A stretch of 30,206 nucleotides of DNA, taken from positions 1 to 30,206 of IMG/VR virus record IMGVR_UViG_3300028559_000141, one strand, 5' to 3'. This DNA comes from a virus. The translations under genes and the position numbers were made by a program. Below the pieces are notes generated by a model. It was given only the letters and a program-made list of their open reading frames with translations, searched no databases and was not told where the DNA came from. This document shows positions 6,710-12,650 of the stretch, piece by piece (within the stretch, counting starts at the first letter, position 1; every line of letters starts with the position of its first letter).

Positions 6710-6913
6710 ATGGAAATAATAACAGTTTTAATCGCATCACTAGTTTTATTCTTTTTTATCTGGTGCATAATTTGGATGGTAAGCATGAAGCATCATTTAG
6801 TTGAGCTTCGAGTTCTAACAGCAATAAGTCTTAAAATCCAAATTCATAAAGAGGAAGGAAAAAAGATTGATATTGAAGAAATCACCAAAGAAGTTGAGGA
6901 TTCAATATTTTGA
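6710..6913 (+). CDS. small membrane protein
   Basis: This 67-residue protein has one strong N-terminal membrane helix (about residues 3-25, IITVLIASLVLFFFIWCIIW), then an amphipathic, charged C-terminal half (EEGKKIDIEEITKEVEDSIF). It is separated from its neighbours by a terminator on each side and carries its own promoter-like element. That marks it as an independently transcribed unit, possibly a lysogeny-expressed moron. Function unknown. Confidence 0.6.
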   Translation: MEIITVLIASLVLFFFIWCIIWMVSMKHHLVELRVLTAISLKIQIHKEEGKKIDIEEITKEVEDSIF

Positions 6914-6922
6914 AACCTTTCA

Positions 6923-6949
6923 AGCAGACTAAATCAAGTCGGCTTTTTT
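6923..6949 (+). terminator. probable intrinsic terminator
   Basis: AGCAGACT (6923-6930) pairs with AGTCGGCT (6937-6944), with one A/G mismatch and a 6-base loop. The T-run 6945-6949 follows. It lies ten bases after the stop of the small membrane-protein gene. Confidence 0.65.
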
Positions 6950-6982
6950 ATGACCAAATGTCAACTGTAAGTTAATGATATA

Positions 6983-7009
6983 TATTTTTGAAGCATCCAC
7001 CAGTGCTTC
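6983..7009 (+). promoter_or_regulatory. -7 element and leader hairpin upstream of 7018 gene
   Basis: TATTTTTG at 6983-6990 fits TAnnTTTG. It is followed directly by a perfect hairpin, GAAGCA (6990-6995) / TGCTTC (7004-7009). The start codon at 7018 is nine bases beyond. No -33 TTG is evident. The hairpin would lie around the transcription start, so it could be an operator or a leader structure. Confidence 0.4.
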
Positions 7010-7017
7010 TATAAATA

Positions 7018-7227
7018 ATGGCTTACAATTCAAATAACAAATTGAGGCAGTTTAAACACATTCTTGATGTTTATAATCAAGTGAAGCAGGAAGATATACC
7101 CGATACTTTTATAGTTCACAAGGTATTCCCTAAGCACAATATTTTTATCTGTTACCGCAAGTGGATGTATATCAAAGGTATGAAGCCAAGCGAATTGAAT
7201 CCAACAAATCAGATGAGTTTGTTTTAA
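7018..7227 (+). CDS. small hypothetical phage protein
   Basis: This 69-residue basic protein (KLRQFKHILDVYNQVKQED ... HKVFPKHNIFICYRKWMYIKG) ends NQMSLF. It has the look of a compact helix-strand DNA- or RNA-binding protein, but no named motif. It is the last plus-strand gene before the leftward head operon, and its stop overlaps the convergent gene by four bases. Transcripts of opposite direction therefore meet here without a visible terminator. Confidence 0.6.
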   Translation: MAYNSNNKLRQFKHILDVYNQVKQEDIPDTFIVHKVFPKHNIFICYRKWMYIKGMKPSELNPTNQMSLF

Positions 7228-7676
7228 ACATTCTGTACATCACTCGAGTAAACAATCGCGTATTCCTGAACTCCATCGTCGCGCAGCACACGGTTAAATG
7301 TTGTTCTAATCAAAGCACCGCTCATTGTGTTTGGTCGCCAACCGTGGAGCGATTTATGAATTTCTTCTATCAGTTCCCAAATACTTGCGGCCTGCTCCTT
7401 TTGTCGGCTCGGCGCTTTTGCAGATGAATTAGTAAGTTTCAAATTTGCAACTCTAACCTCGAGGTTAAACTCCCCAATTTGACGTTGCATTGGTTGTTTA
7501 CTCTTATCCATCCCAAGGTTTGAAAAGCGAGCGTTATTTATATCCAACAAAACACATGGCCACTTCACTGGATAGTTAGGTGAATAGGCATCTAACTGCC
7601 CGGTGTTTTCATCAATGTAATTTATTCCTGGTACCTCGCTCAGTTGGTTTTGTACCGCCTGTAAAATTTGATTCAT
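7224..7676 (-). CDS. tail terminator / gp37-like minor tail protein
   Basis: This 150-residue protein begins MNQILQAVQNQLSEVPGINYIDENTG. The segment PVKWPCVLLDIN and the central strand IGEFNLEVRVANLKL resemble small phage tail-completion proteins of the Mu gp37 / tail-terminator type. Those hexamerise at the head-proximal end of the tail. It follows the gpG-like gene with a four-base overlap and is last in the leftward operon. Assignment is by pattern and position. Confidence 0.5.
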   Translation of the reverse strand: MNQILQAVQNQLSEVPGINYIDENTGQLDAYSPNYPVKWPCVLLDINNARFSNLGMDKSKQPMQRQIGEFNLEVRVANLKLTNSSAKAPSRQKEQAASIWELIEEIHKSLHGWRPNTMSGALIRTTFNRVLRDDGVQEYAIVYSSDVQNV

Positions 7677-8224
7677 TTTTTAGGTTTTAAATGATTTTTA
7701 ATATAGTTTTCAATGTCGGGTGTATGTGCCGCCATAACGTGGTTAATGATTACTCCCACTTGCGGATGATCACCAATAAACTGACGCTTTTCAATTTTGA
7801 GTTTTGCGCCTACCTTCATCAGCGCAAGACTTTTCCAATAGTTAGCTTCAGCTGATAGTCGTTGGTTGCGTTGTGTGTTATTTGCCGCTTTCTTTTTGAT
7901 GCTGTAACTAACTGCTCCAGCGCTTTTGTAATACATCGCCCAAAAGAAGCGTTTCATTTTAGCGGTTACTTCAATTTCTCCACCTTCGTTATGGATACCG
8001 GCATAGGGTAATGAACTGCTCCAGGTGATAGTGGTTCCACTGACCTTTGACCGAATGCTCTTACGCAGCGCACCAGTTCGCATCATTAAAGTTCCTTTAT
8101 GGTTTGGTGCTTTAGAGGCTGACCACGGCGCGCCAAAAAACGACTTGGTTTCGAAGTTCCTATCAAACTCCTCAGTTAATTTAACCTTAGTATCCTGAAT
8201 GATGTTTTTAATTAGTTCGTTCAT
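7673..8224 (-). CDS. virion morphogenesis / tail completion protein (Mu gpG, P2 gpS-like)
   Basis: This 183-residue protein carries the hallmark region of the family: FFGAPWSASK, then GTLMMRTGALRKSIRSKV, SLPYAGIHNEGGEI and TAKMKRFFWAMYYK. These match the phage virion morphogenesis family needed to complete head or tail joining. It is in the minus-strand head operon and overlaps the downstream tail-terminator-like gene. A 23-bp tandem repeat and a longer repeated element lie immediately upstream of its start. Confidence 0.7.
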   Translation of the reverse strand: MNELIKNIIQDTKVKLTEEFDRNFETKSFFGAPWSASKAPNHKGTLMMRTGALRKSIRSKVSGTTITWSSSLPYAGIHNEGGEIEVTAKMKRFFWAMYYKSAGAVSYSIKKKAANNTQRNQRLSAEANYWKSLALMKVGAKLKIEKRQFIGDHPQVGVIINHVMAAHTPDIENYIKNHLKPKK

Positions 8225-8236
8225 TTTTTTCTTTTT

Positions 8237-8283
8237 GATATTATGACTTTAAGACTTTAGGATATTATGACTTTAAGACTTTA
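8237..8283. repeat. 23-bp perfect tandem repeat
   Basis: Two identical 23-base units (8237-8259 and 8261-8283), separated by one G, each contain GACTTTAAGACTTTA with an internal near-repeat of GACTTTA. They sit in the leader of the gpG-like gene, directly against the 40-bp repeat copy at 8284. They could be a slipped-strand duplication or a pair of regulator sites. Confidence 0.75.
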
Positions 8284-8323
8284 TTTGGTGGTTTAAATTA
8301 TATGATTAATTTTCGAGGAAAAA
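8284..8323 (+). promoter_or_regulatory. promoter-like 40-bp repeat, copy 1
   Basis: This is copy 1 of a 40-base element repeated at 8823-8862 with two mismatches, and partly at 9443. On the plus strand it reads TTTG, 19 bases, then TAATTTTC. That is one base off the Bacteroidota promoter TTG-N19-TAnnTTTG. An ATG lies at 8326 just downstream. On the minus strand the same DNA forms part of the leader of the gpG-like gene. Confidence 0.5.
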
Positions 8324-8368
8324 ATATGGCACTAACACGCAGGTATTACGAATACAACCACATGTATT

Positions 8369-8821
8369 TTACAGAGGACTCGAAGGATTACAATGATCAG
8401 ATGAATGAAGATTTTTATTTTTATTTGAGCTCCATGCACCGCTTATTTCCCTCCACTTTTTCAGTGACGTGGGTTTTGGGGGTAGACCATTTTGGATGTT
8501 ATCCATTTCCGTTATTTGACATTGAACGCGAGGAATTAGTCGCCCATGTATCGCATCTATATACGCTTTTTCATCAAGTCCCATTGCGTCTATATCCTGA
8601 TATTTTGGGTGATCCTCATTTGGAGAAAGAAATTCAGCCAACTCCCGAACAAGCTCTTCTACTTGTCTCCTAACAGTTCCAATATCTACAATGTCAATAT
8701 CTTGCAATTCTATTAACTTTTTTGAGCCATTGATGTAATCCTTTCGAAGAATAGATTTTCCATTTTCATTTAAAATGTCAAAGGCAATTATCAATTGACC
8801 CTTTTTAATTTTTGTTTTCAT
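8369..8821 (-). CDS. hypothetical protein in head operon
   Basis: This 150-residue protein starts MKTKIKKGQLIIAFDIL, then carries an amphipathic helix (VRRQVEELVRELAEFLS) and an acidic middle (NEDHPKYQDIDAMGLDEKAY). Its first residues resemble the start of the next upstream gene (MKAEIKKQSWGVI), and both ATGs are preceded by the same TTTAAA(C/T)CACCAAAA leader. The last ~40 residues are of lower quality, and a plus-strand frame from 8326 overlaps them, so the true 3' end may have been altered. No function recognised. Confidence 0.55.
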   Translation of the reverse strand: MKTKIKKGQLIIAFDILNENGKSILRKDYINGSKKLIELQDIDIVDIGTVRRQVEELVRELAEFLSPNEDHPKYQDIDAMGLDEKAYIDAIHGRLIPRVQCQITEMDNIQNGLPPKPTSLKKWREISGAWSSNKNKNLHSSDHCNPSSPL

Positions 8822-8822
8822 T

Positions 8823-8862
8823 TTTGGTGATTTAAATTATATGATTAATTTTCGTGGAAAAA
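8823..8862 (+). promoter_or_regulatory. promoter-like 40-bp repeat, copy 2
   Basis: This copy is nearly identical to 8284-8323. TTTG, 19 bases and TAATTTTC lie just upstream of the ATG at 8866 of a plus-strand gene. Spacing from element to ATG is 43 bases here against 42 for copy 1. This supports a promoter-plus-leader cassette acting antisense to the head operon. Confidence 0.55.
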
Positions 8863-8865
8863 TTT

Positions 8866-9249
8866 ATGATTACTTACAAAGAAAAAGATGCTGTATTAAA
8901 ATGGCTATGCACTTCTGAAACAATAGATAGTTGGGAGGTTCTTGAGCCAAACAATTTTGACTTTCGACAACTCAATGCTATTTTAGAATTTCTTGAAAGG
9001 AAAGGATACATAGTTAATATCAATGTTAGACAAAATATGAGATACTTCAATATTGATGTTAGAGTGGAAGCATTTGATTTGTATAGACATGGTGGATTTA
9101 CTGCCATAGAAGAATTACTTCACAAAAATCTTCAAAAAATTAATCTTGAATTGGAGGATTTGAAGTCGCAACTTCCCGAAAAAGTTGGCGTTATCACTAG
9201 CATTATTAGTGCAATCACAAGCACAACTGCTTTGTTTATATCTCGGTGA
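8866..9249 (+). CDS. antisense-oriented hypothetical protein with C-terminal membrane anchor
   Basis: This 127-residue protein has an N-terminal winged-helix-like part (KDAVLKWLCTSETID ... LNAILEFLERKGYI), then strands (YFNIDVRVEAFDLYRHGGF). A heptad-like helix (EELLHKNLQKINLELEDLKS) and a C-terminal hydrophobic helix (VGVITSIISAITSTTALFIS) follow. The GGFT-x-x-E-E-LL helix followed by a membrane tail recurs in small Bacteroidota proteins. I chose the ATG at 8866; a GTG at 8854 is possible. It lies opposite to all neighbouring head genes and overlaps the 3' end of one, so it looks like an inserted moron with its own promoter-like element (8823-8862). Confidence 0.7.
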   Translation: MITYKEKDAVLKWLCTSETIDSWEVLEPNNFDFRQLNAILEFLERKGYIVNINVRQNMRYFNIDVRVEAFDLYRHGGFTAIEELLHKNLQKINLELEDLKSQLPEKVGVITSIISAITSTTALFISR

Positions 9250-9441
9250 TGCCCAGTTTTGAAACTCTGAAACAAGGTCTTTGCTCTTTGTGAATTGTGC
9301 ATAAGGCATCGTGTCCTGTAATAACAACTCATCATCGTATTTTACAGTTCGCTCCAAGATAGTGTCACCATTCTTATTCTTGTAACTACTACATTCTATA
9401 GTTATTACTCCCCATGATTGTTTTTTAATTTCTGCTTTCAT
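9115..9441 (-). CDS. hypothetical protein, 3' part overlapped by an antisense gene
   Basis: The frame encodes 108 residues. The first ~66 (MKAEIKKQSWGVITIECSSYK to VSEFQNWASPRYK) look like a normal protein. The remainder, from about 9249 leftward, is antisense to the plus-strand gene 8866-9249, and its composition (CACDCTNNASDNANF) looks like chance readthrough. I infer that an originally different 3' end was replaced when the plus-strand gene arrived. The N-terminus and leader resemble those of the gene at 8821. Function unknown. Confidence 0.5.
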   Translation of the reverse strand: MKAEIKKQSWGVITIECSSYKNKNGDTILERTVKYDDELLLQDTMPYAQFTKSKDLVSEFQNWASPRYKQSSCACDCTNNASDNANFFGKLRLQILQFKINFLKIFVK

Positions 9442-9442
9442 T

Positions 9443-9473
9443 TTTGGTGGTTTAAATTATTGTTGTAAATTTG
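9443..9473 (+). promoter_or_regulatory. Bacteroidota-type promoter, repeat copy 3
   Basis: The first 18 bases match the 40-bp repeat. The continuation then gives TTTG, 19 bases and TAAATTTG (9466-9473), a full match to the Bacteroidota consensus on the plus strand. Within ~70 bases downstream lies a hairpin plus T-run, with no ORF between. It therefore appears to drive a short RNA. Confidence 0.55.
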
Positions 9474-9476
9474 TTG

Positions 9477-9541
9477 AAGAGAATCTTATCATTGAGCCCA
9501 AGTTGTACTTGCAAGCGTTATCTGATGGGGTTCTCTTTTTT
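9477..9541 (+). ncRNA. candidate small RNA antisense to the gpF 3' end
   Basis: Just downstream of a consensus-like promoter, AAGAGAA (9477-9483) can pair with TTCTCTT (9531-9537). The second arm runs into a T-tract (9534-9541 region), giving a terminated RNA of roughly 60-65 bases. Inside, CAAG/CTTG forms a small hairpin around TTGTA. The RNA would overlap the last codons and stop (9518-9520) of the gpF-like gene on the other strand. The signals are seen; expression and function are inferred. Confidence 0.4.
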
Positions 9542-10810
9542 TATTCCTATTATATCCGCAAATCCATTTTTATCTTCAATTGAATAGATTTTATTGATTG
9601 AATTGTAAGTCTTTTTTACACATACATAGTGCTCAATGTTATTTTTTTCAATCAAATAATACTTCCAATAATCAACATCTGGATGCTTCTTTACGCCATT
9701 GATTATTCTATCTTCAGCCCATCCAATGTATTTTGCATTTTTTAATTCATTTTTAATGTTTCTTACTATAATAAATTTTTCGGAAGGATTTTTATGTCCT
9801 GCCGTTGCTATTTTTCCAATAGCAGCTCTAAAAAGGTATGATTTTTCAAGGAAAGGAACTTTTGTTATAATTTCGATTCCTTTATCGGCTGGAATTTCTT
9901 TTTTTGCCCATTCCTTGAGTTTATTTCGTTCAATTATAACTTGGCGTATTTTCGCTTCCTTCTCTAACATCTTCTTAGTTTCACACTTTTCATCCTCCAG
10001 ACTCAACACTATTGATGCAACGCCAATCAATCCGCTCATATCTACTTTGCCACCTTTACAATGCTTTGGAGTATAGGCGTTTTTAGGTGGAAATATCTTT
10101 TTCTCCGCACCTGGATTAAAACGAAACATTTCTGCCTTGTTTTTTCCATTCTTACCAATTTGAGTGGTTGCTTTTTCACCCCTAGCAATTGCTTCAGCAC
10201 TATCGTCTTTTGTGTAATCACTCGCTAAAACTTCAACGGTTGTACACCTGCAGTTCCATCCATTCGGAGGCATATAACTACTCCAAAATGGATCGCTCTT
10301 TGGTAAAGTAGTTTCATCCAGTGCGGCGTGTGAATCTCTCACCTTTCCATCCTTTGCGGTTCTGTATTGCAAATAGTAGCGCTTATCATCGTCGCTAAAT
10401 GTTTCCCATTTTTCAGCTGATAAACCTGACTGAATTGCAAAGTTGTATTCTGCCTGCAGGTAATTCTGATTATACTGCGCATTCAGTTTTAATACTTTTT
10501 GCTCAAAGTCATTGTAACTTCTTACATTTCCTTTTTCATCCTTCAGATAGGAACGTGCATCTGCTAATTGTGCATGTGTTCGTAAGCCCGAAAAAACAAA
10601 CGCATCTTTCTCCAAATAGGCTTTGAGTGTATTACTCACTTCAAATTGAATAGTGCTTGAAAACAGCGCATTTGTGTTGTCGTGTAGTGCCTTGAACTCA
10701 GGAATTTCGAGCAAGTCCTTTGGTTCGTAGTTGCCCTTTGCGTGTAACTTTTTAAGGGCATTTGAAGCAGCTTTTAAAATGGCTTTAAACAAGGGGTTTT
10801 CTGCGCTCAA
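9518..10810 (-). CDS. Mu gpF-like head morphogenesis protein with C-terminal nuclease-like domain
   Basis: This frame encodes 430 residues counted from a TTG at 10810. The MuF signature is clear at about 158-192: DSHAALDETTLP ... PFWSSYMPPNGWNCRCT. In Mu, gpF is a minor capsid protein needed for head assembly. After a linker with CKGGKVDMSG, the last ~110 residues (~320-430) include KYIGWAEDRII, YWKYYLIEK and HYVCVKKTYN. This resembles the PBECR-type (barnase/EndoU/ColicinE5/RelE-like) toxin domains fused to MuF proteins; that call is tentative. The frame has no ATG before codon 180 and stays open upstream to the portal stop with a coding-like stretch (SHTCTVCGG). Production by -1 frameshifting from the portal gene is therefore likelier than the TTG start. 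Confidence 0.85.
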   Translation of the reverse strand: MSAENPLFKAILKAASNALKKLHAKGNYEPKDLLEIPEFKALHDNTNALFSSTIQFEVSNTLKAYLEKDAFVFSGLRTHAQLADARSYLKDEKGNVRSYNDFEQKVLKLNAQYNQNYLQAEYNFAIQSGLSAEKWETFSDDDKRYYLQYRTAKDGKVRDSHAALDETTLPKSDPFWSSYMPPNGWNCRCTTVEVLASDYTKDDSAEAIARGEKATTQIGKNGKNKAEMFRFNPGAEKKIFPPKNAYTPKHCKGGKVDMSGLIGVASIVLSLEDEKCETKKMLEKEAKIRQVIIERNKLKEWAKKEIPADKGIEIITKVPFLEKSYLFRAAIGKIATAGHKNPSEKFIIVRNIKNELKNAKYIGWAEDRIINGVKKHPDVDYWKYYLIEKNNIEHYVCVKKTYNSINKIYSIEDKNGFADIIGIKKENPIR

Positions 10811-10868
10811 TTCAATTCCACCACAAACAGTACAGGTGTGCGAATAGCTTTCCGTTAAATGGTGGTGC

Positions 10869-10918
10869 AGGGCTGAGAAATAAGTCTTTTGTTTATTTTC
10901 AGCCCTTAATCGAAAAAA
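10869..10918 (-). other. putative programmed -1 ribosomal frameshift signal (portal to gpF)
   Basis: On the minus strand the last codons of the portal gene contain the heptamer T TTT TTC (10918-10912), aligned to the portal frame as X XXY YYZ. A 5-base spacer GATTA follows, then a stem of AGGGCTGA + AAATAA (10906-10893) with TTATTT + TCAGCCCT (10883-10869), a 9-base loop and one bulged C (10877). The portal stop TAA (10908-10906) touches the stem. The -1 frame is open through 34 codons into the gpF frame. Spacing and geometry are those of classical -1 signals. Confidence 0.75.
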
Positions 10919-12189
10919 TCAATTCCAAGATTCAGCTTCTGTGTGGATGCTGGAGCTTCTTTCTTGCCAATGATTTCAATTCCAAAAGTTTTTTTAACCC
11001 ACTCTGGGTCGATGTCAAAAAACGGCAATGCCTCAACTACTCGTTTCCAATCTTCCGTTTGGTCTTCTGGAATGGTGTATCTGAACTTTACATCACCTTT
11101 GATAAATCCAAGCTTTTTTAATGCTGGCAAAACAACTCTGTTCCAATAGTCTTGTGAAGTAACCACGTCCTGAAGCACCAAATCCCAAAGTACATCTTTT
11201 GCGCTTTCATCTTTTGAACGGTTGCCATTTACAGTGTCTTGTGCGATTATTGCACCCGAAACAAGCATTGACATTTCATTGTTACACAGCGTAATCAAAT
11301 TACGATACACATCACCATTAGTACTTACACCTTGTGCAAATTCAAAATGCTCATTCTCATCGATTACAAACCAAGCGGCTGCGCCCATGTCGCTCATCAT
11401 TTGCTCCGAGCGTTTGAGCATTGCAGGGTCTTGTGTGTTCGTTTTCATAAAGCGTGGCGGAATGCCGTAAATCTCACACAATTCTGCCCAACAGCTTTGT
11501 GAGAATTTTTTCATTAACACGTGCGGAATAGCCTTGTTTACCAAACCTCGTTTTTTGGAATCAAACTCCAAAATGTAAACGCCGTACTCACGCATATTTC
11601 GGTACTCGATGAACTTGTCTTCCGTATAGTCGAAATAGTACCTTCCCAACTGCGGAACAATGTGTGTGCGTGGTAGTTTCTCAATGTTGATTACTTCGTC
11701 ACCATCAATGTTTTTTGTGATGGAAAGTTCAATCAAGTTGTATTCCAAGTAATGCGTTTCCAAAATCGCCTTTGTGATTTCTCGCCATGCGCTTGAGTCT
11801 TTCAGTTTGGTAGTTTGTTCCTCGTCTGCCTCACCATTTTTGGGGTTCACAAGATTCCACTCCAAGCCAAAAAATTTCGTCATTCGGTTTTCGATTTGAG
11901 AGGAAAGTAAAGCGTCGTCCATTACTCGTGTGTATAAATCCTGCAATGCGAAGTTTTTAGGCTCGTCCGATTGCACCAAATCCAAGGCATCTTTCCATGT
12001 TTTCATGTCTTGGCGGTTGTTGGAAACGGCTTTCATTTTATAAGGTAACACACGCTTCACATCTTTTAGAGCAGCTGCTAAAATCGCTTGGTCATTTGCT
12101 GGATTCACAACGTTTGGTTTTGCAACAAGTGTTGTTGCTTTGCTTTCGATAATGGCTAAACCCTCGCCAATGTTTTTTAAAATTCCCAT
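10906..12189 (-). CDS. portal protein (Mu gp29-like, DUF935)
   Basis: This 427-residue protein has family hallmarks including IEKLPRTHIVPQLGRYYFD, the region WAELCEIYGIPPRFMKTNT, AAAWFVIDENEHFEFAQG and LCNNEMSMLVSGAIIAQDT. The portal forms the dodecameric DNA channel of the head and docks the terminase. It lies between the gp36-like and gpF-like genes, the reverse of Mu gp36's place but otherwise a standard block. Its 3' end (GIDFFD, stop) carries the slippery site and stem-loop described separately. A fraction of product may therefore be extended by gpF to about 890 residues. Confidence 0.88.
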   Translation of the reverse strand: MGILKNIGEGLAIIESKATTLVAKPNVVNPANDQAILAAALKDVKRVLPYKMKAVSNNRQDMKTWKDALDLVQSDEPKNFALQDLYTRVMDDALLSSQIENRMTKFFGLEWNLVNPKNGEADEEQTTKLKDSSAWREITKAILETHYLEYNLIELSITKNIDGDEVINIEKLPRTHIVPQLGRYYFDYTEDKFIEYRNMREYGVYILEFDSKKRGLVNKAIPHVLMKKFSQSCWAELCEIYGIPPRFMKTNTQDPAMLKRSEQMMSDMGAAAWFVIDENEHFEFAQGVSTNGDVYRNLITLCNNEMSMLVSGAIIAQDTVNGNRSKDESAKDVLWDLVLQDVVTSQDYWNRVVLPALKKLGFIKGDVKFRYTIPEDQTEDWKRVVEALPFFDIDPEWVKKTFGIEIIGKKEAPASTQKLNLGIDFFD

Positions 12190-12191
12190 GA

Positions 12192-12647
12192 TTACTCGTA
12201 ATTAAATTTTGTTCTTGAACCCATTCTAAAAGGCAAATTAGCCGCAGGATTTTCCCCTTCAGGATCGAGCTGAGGCAAAGTGCTCACGTTTACTTTTCCG
12301 CTTGCCAAATCACGCAACCAAGAAACTGCTCTATCGTAGCGCTCTTTCACGCTTTCATAAATCACATCGGCGTTGCACAATTGAATCACGTGCCAGATAG
12401 CAATGGTTTTTGTATGCGCTAAAATCAAAGGGTTACGCTCGCTTCCTTCAGCTGAAAAAATGGCTGCAACATCATAGAGCAGTCGACCGTCGGAGTTTTT
12501 GCGTTGGTTATTAATATCTAAATAACTTCGCACCTCCTCGATTGCACTTGCTATGGCCATTTCAATAATGGTATCGTCGCCCTCCGTAATTTGGTCGAGC
12601 TGAAATTGATAAATAGAAGACTGTAGCTCCTCCTTTTCTAAAAACAT
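12192..12647 (-). CDS. gp36-like head-tail connector (DUF1320)
   Basis: This 151-residue protein's N-terminal helix set (MFLEKEELQSSIYQFQLDQI, then IEMAIASAIEEVRSYLDI) and central AHTKTIAIWHVIQLCNAD match the Mu gp36 family, which is all-helical and resembles head-completion connectors. A DRAVSWLRDLASGKVN helix and a proline-rich end follow. It sits two bases from the portal gene and three bases from the large terminase gene. It is therefore co-transcribed with the packaging genes, an unusual place compared with Mu, where gp36 follows the capsid gene. Confidence 0.7.
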   Translation of the reverse strand: MFLEKEELQSSIYQFQLDQITEGDDTIIEMAIASAIEEVRSYLDINNQRKNSDGRLLYDVAAIFSAEGSERNPLILAHTKTIAIWHVIQLCNADVIYESVKERYDRAVSWLRDLASGKVNVSTLPQLDPEGENPAANLPFRMGSRTKFNYE

Positions 12648-12650
12648 ATC

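Noticed and set aside
6951-6961. TGACCAAATGT shared with the right-edge inverted repeat at 29481
   Set aside because: An 11-base match without extended similarity or matching context; expected by chance among all pairs in 30 kb.
7161-7427. Plus-strand ORF overlapping the 7018 gene and the tail-terminator-like gene
   Set aside because: It is mostly antisense to the convergent gene and lacks coding character.
8302-8673. Plus-strand ORF (123 codons) beginning MINFRGKNMAL
   Set aside because: Its second half is antisense to the more protein-like part of the minus-strand gene 8369-8821. The start is interesting because of the cassette upstream, but the full ORF is not supported, so it is kept only as an ambiguity.
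9508-9521. 13-base match to the conserved 16S rRNA segment TGCAAGCGTTATC within the candidate small RNA
   Set aside because: Too short to exclude chance, and the flanking bases diverge.
9699-10076. Plus-strand ORF inside the gpF-like gene
   Set aside because: Hydrophobic, low-complexity product opposite a well-supported coding region; a typical antisense shadow.
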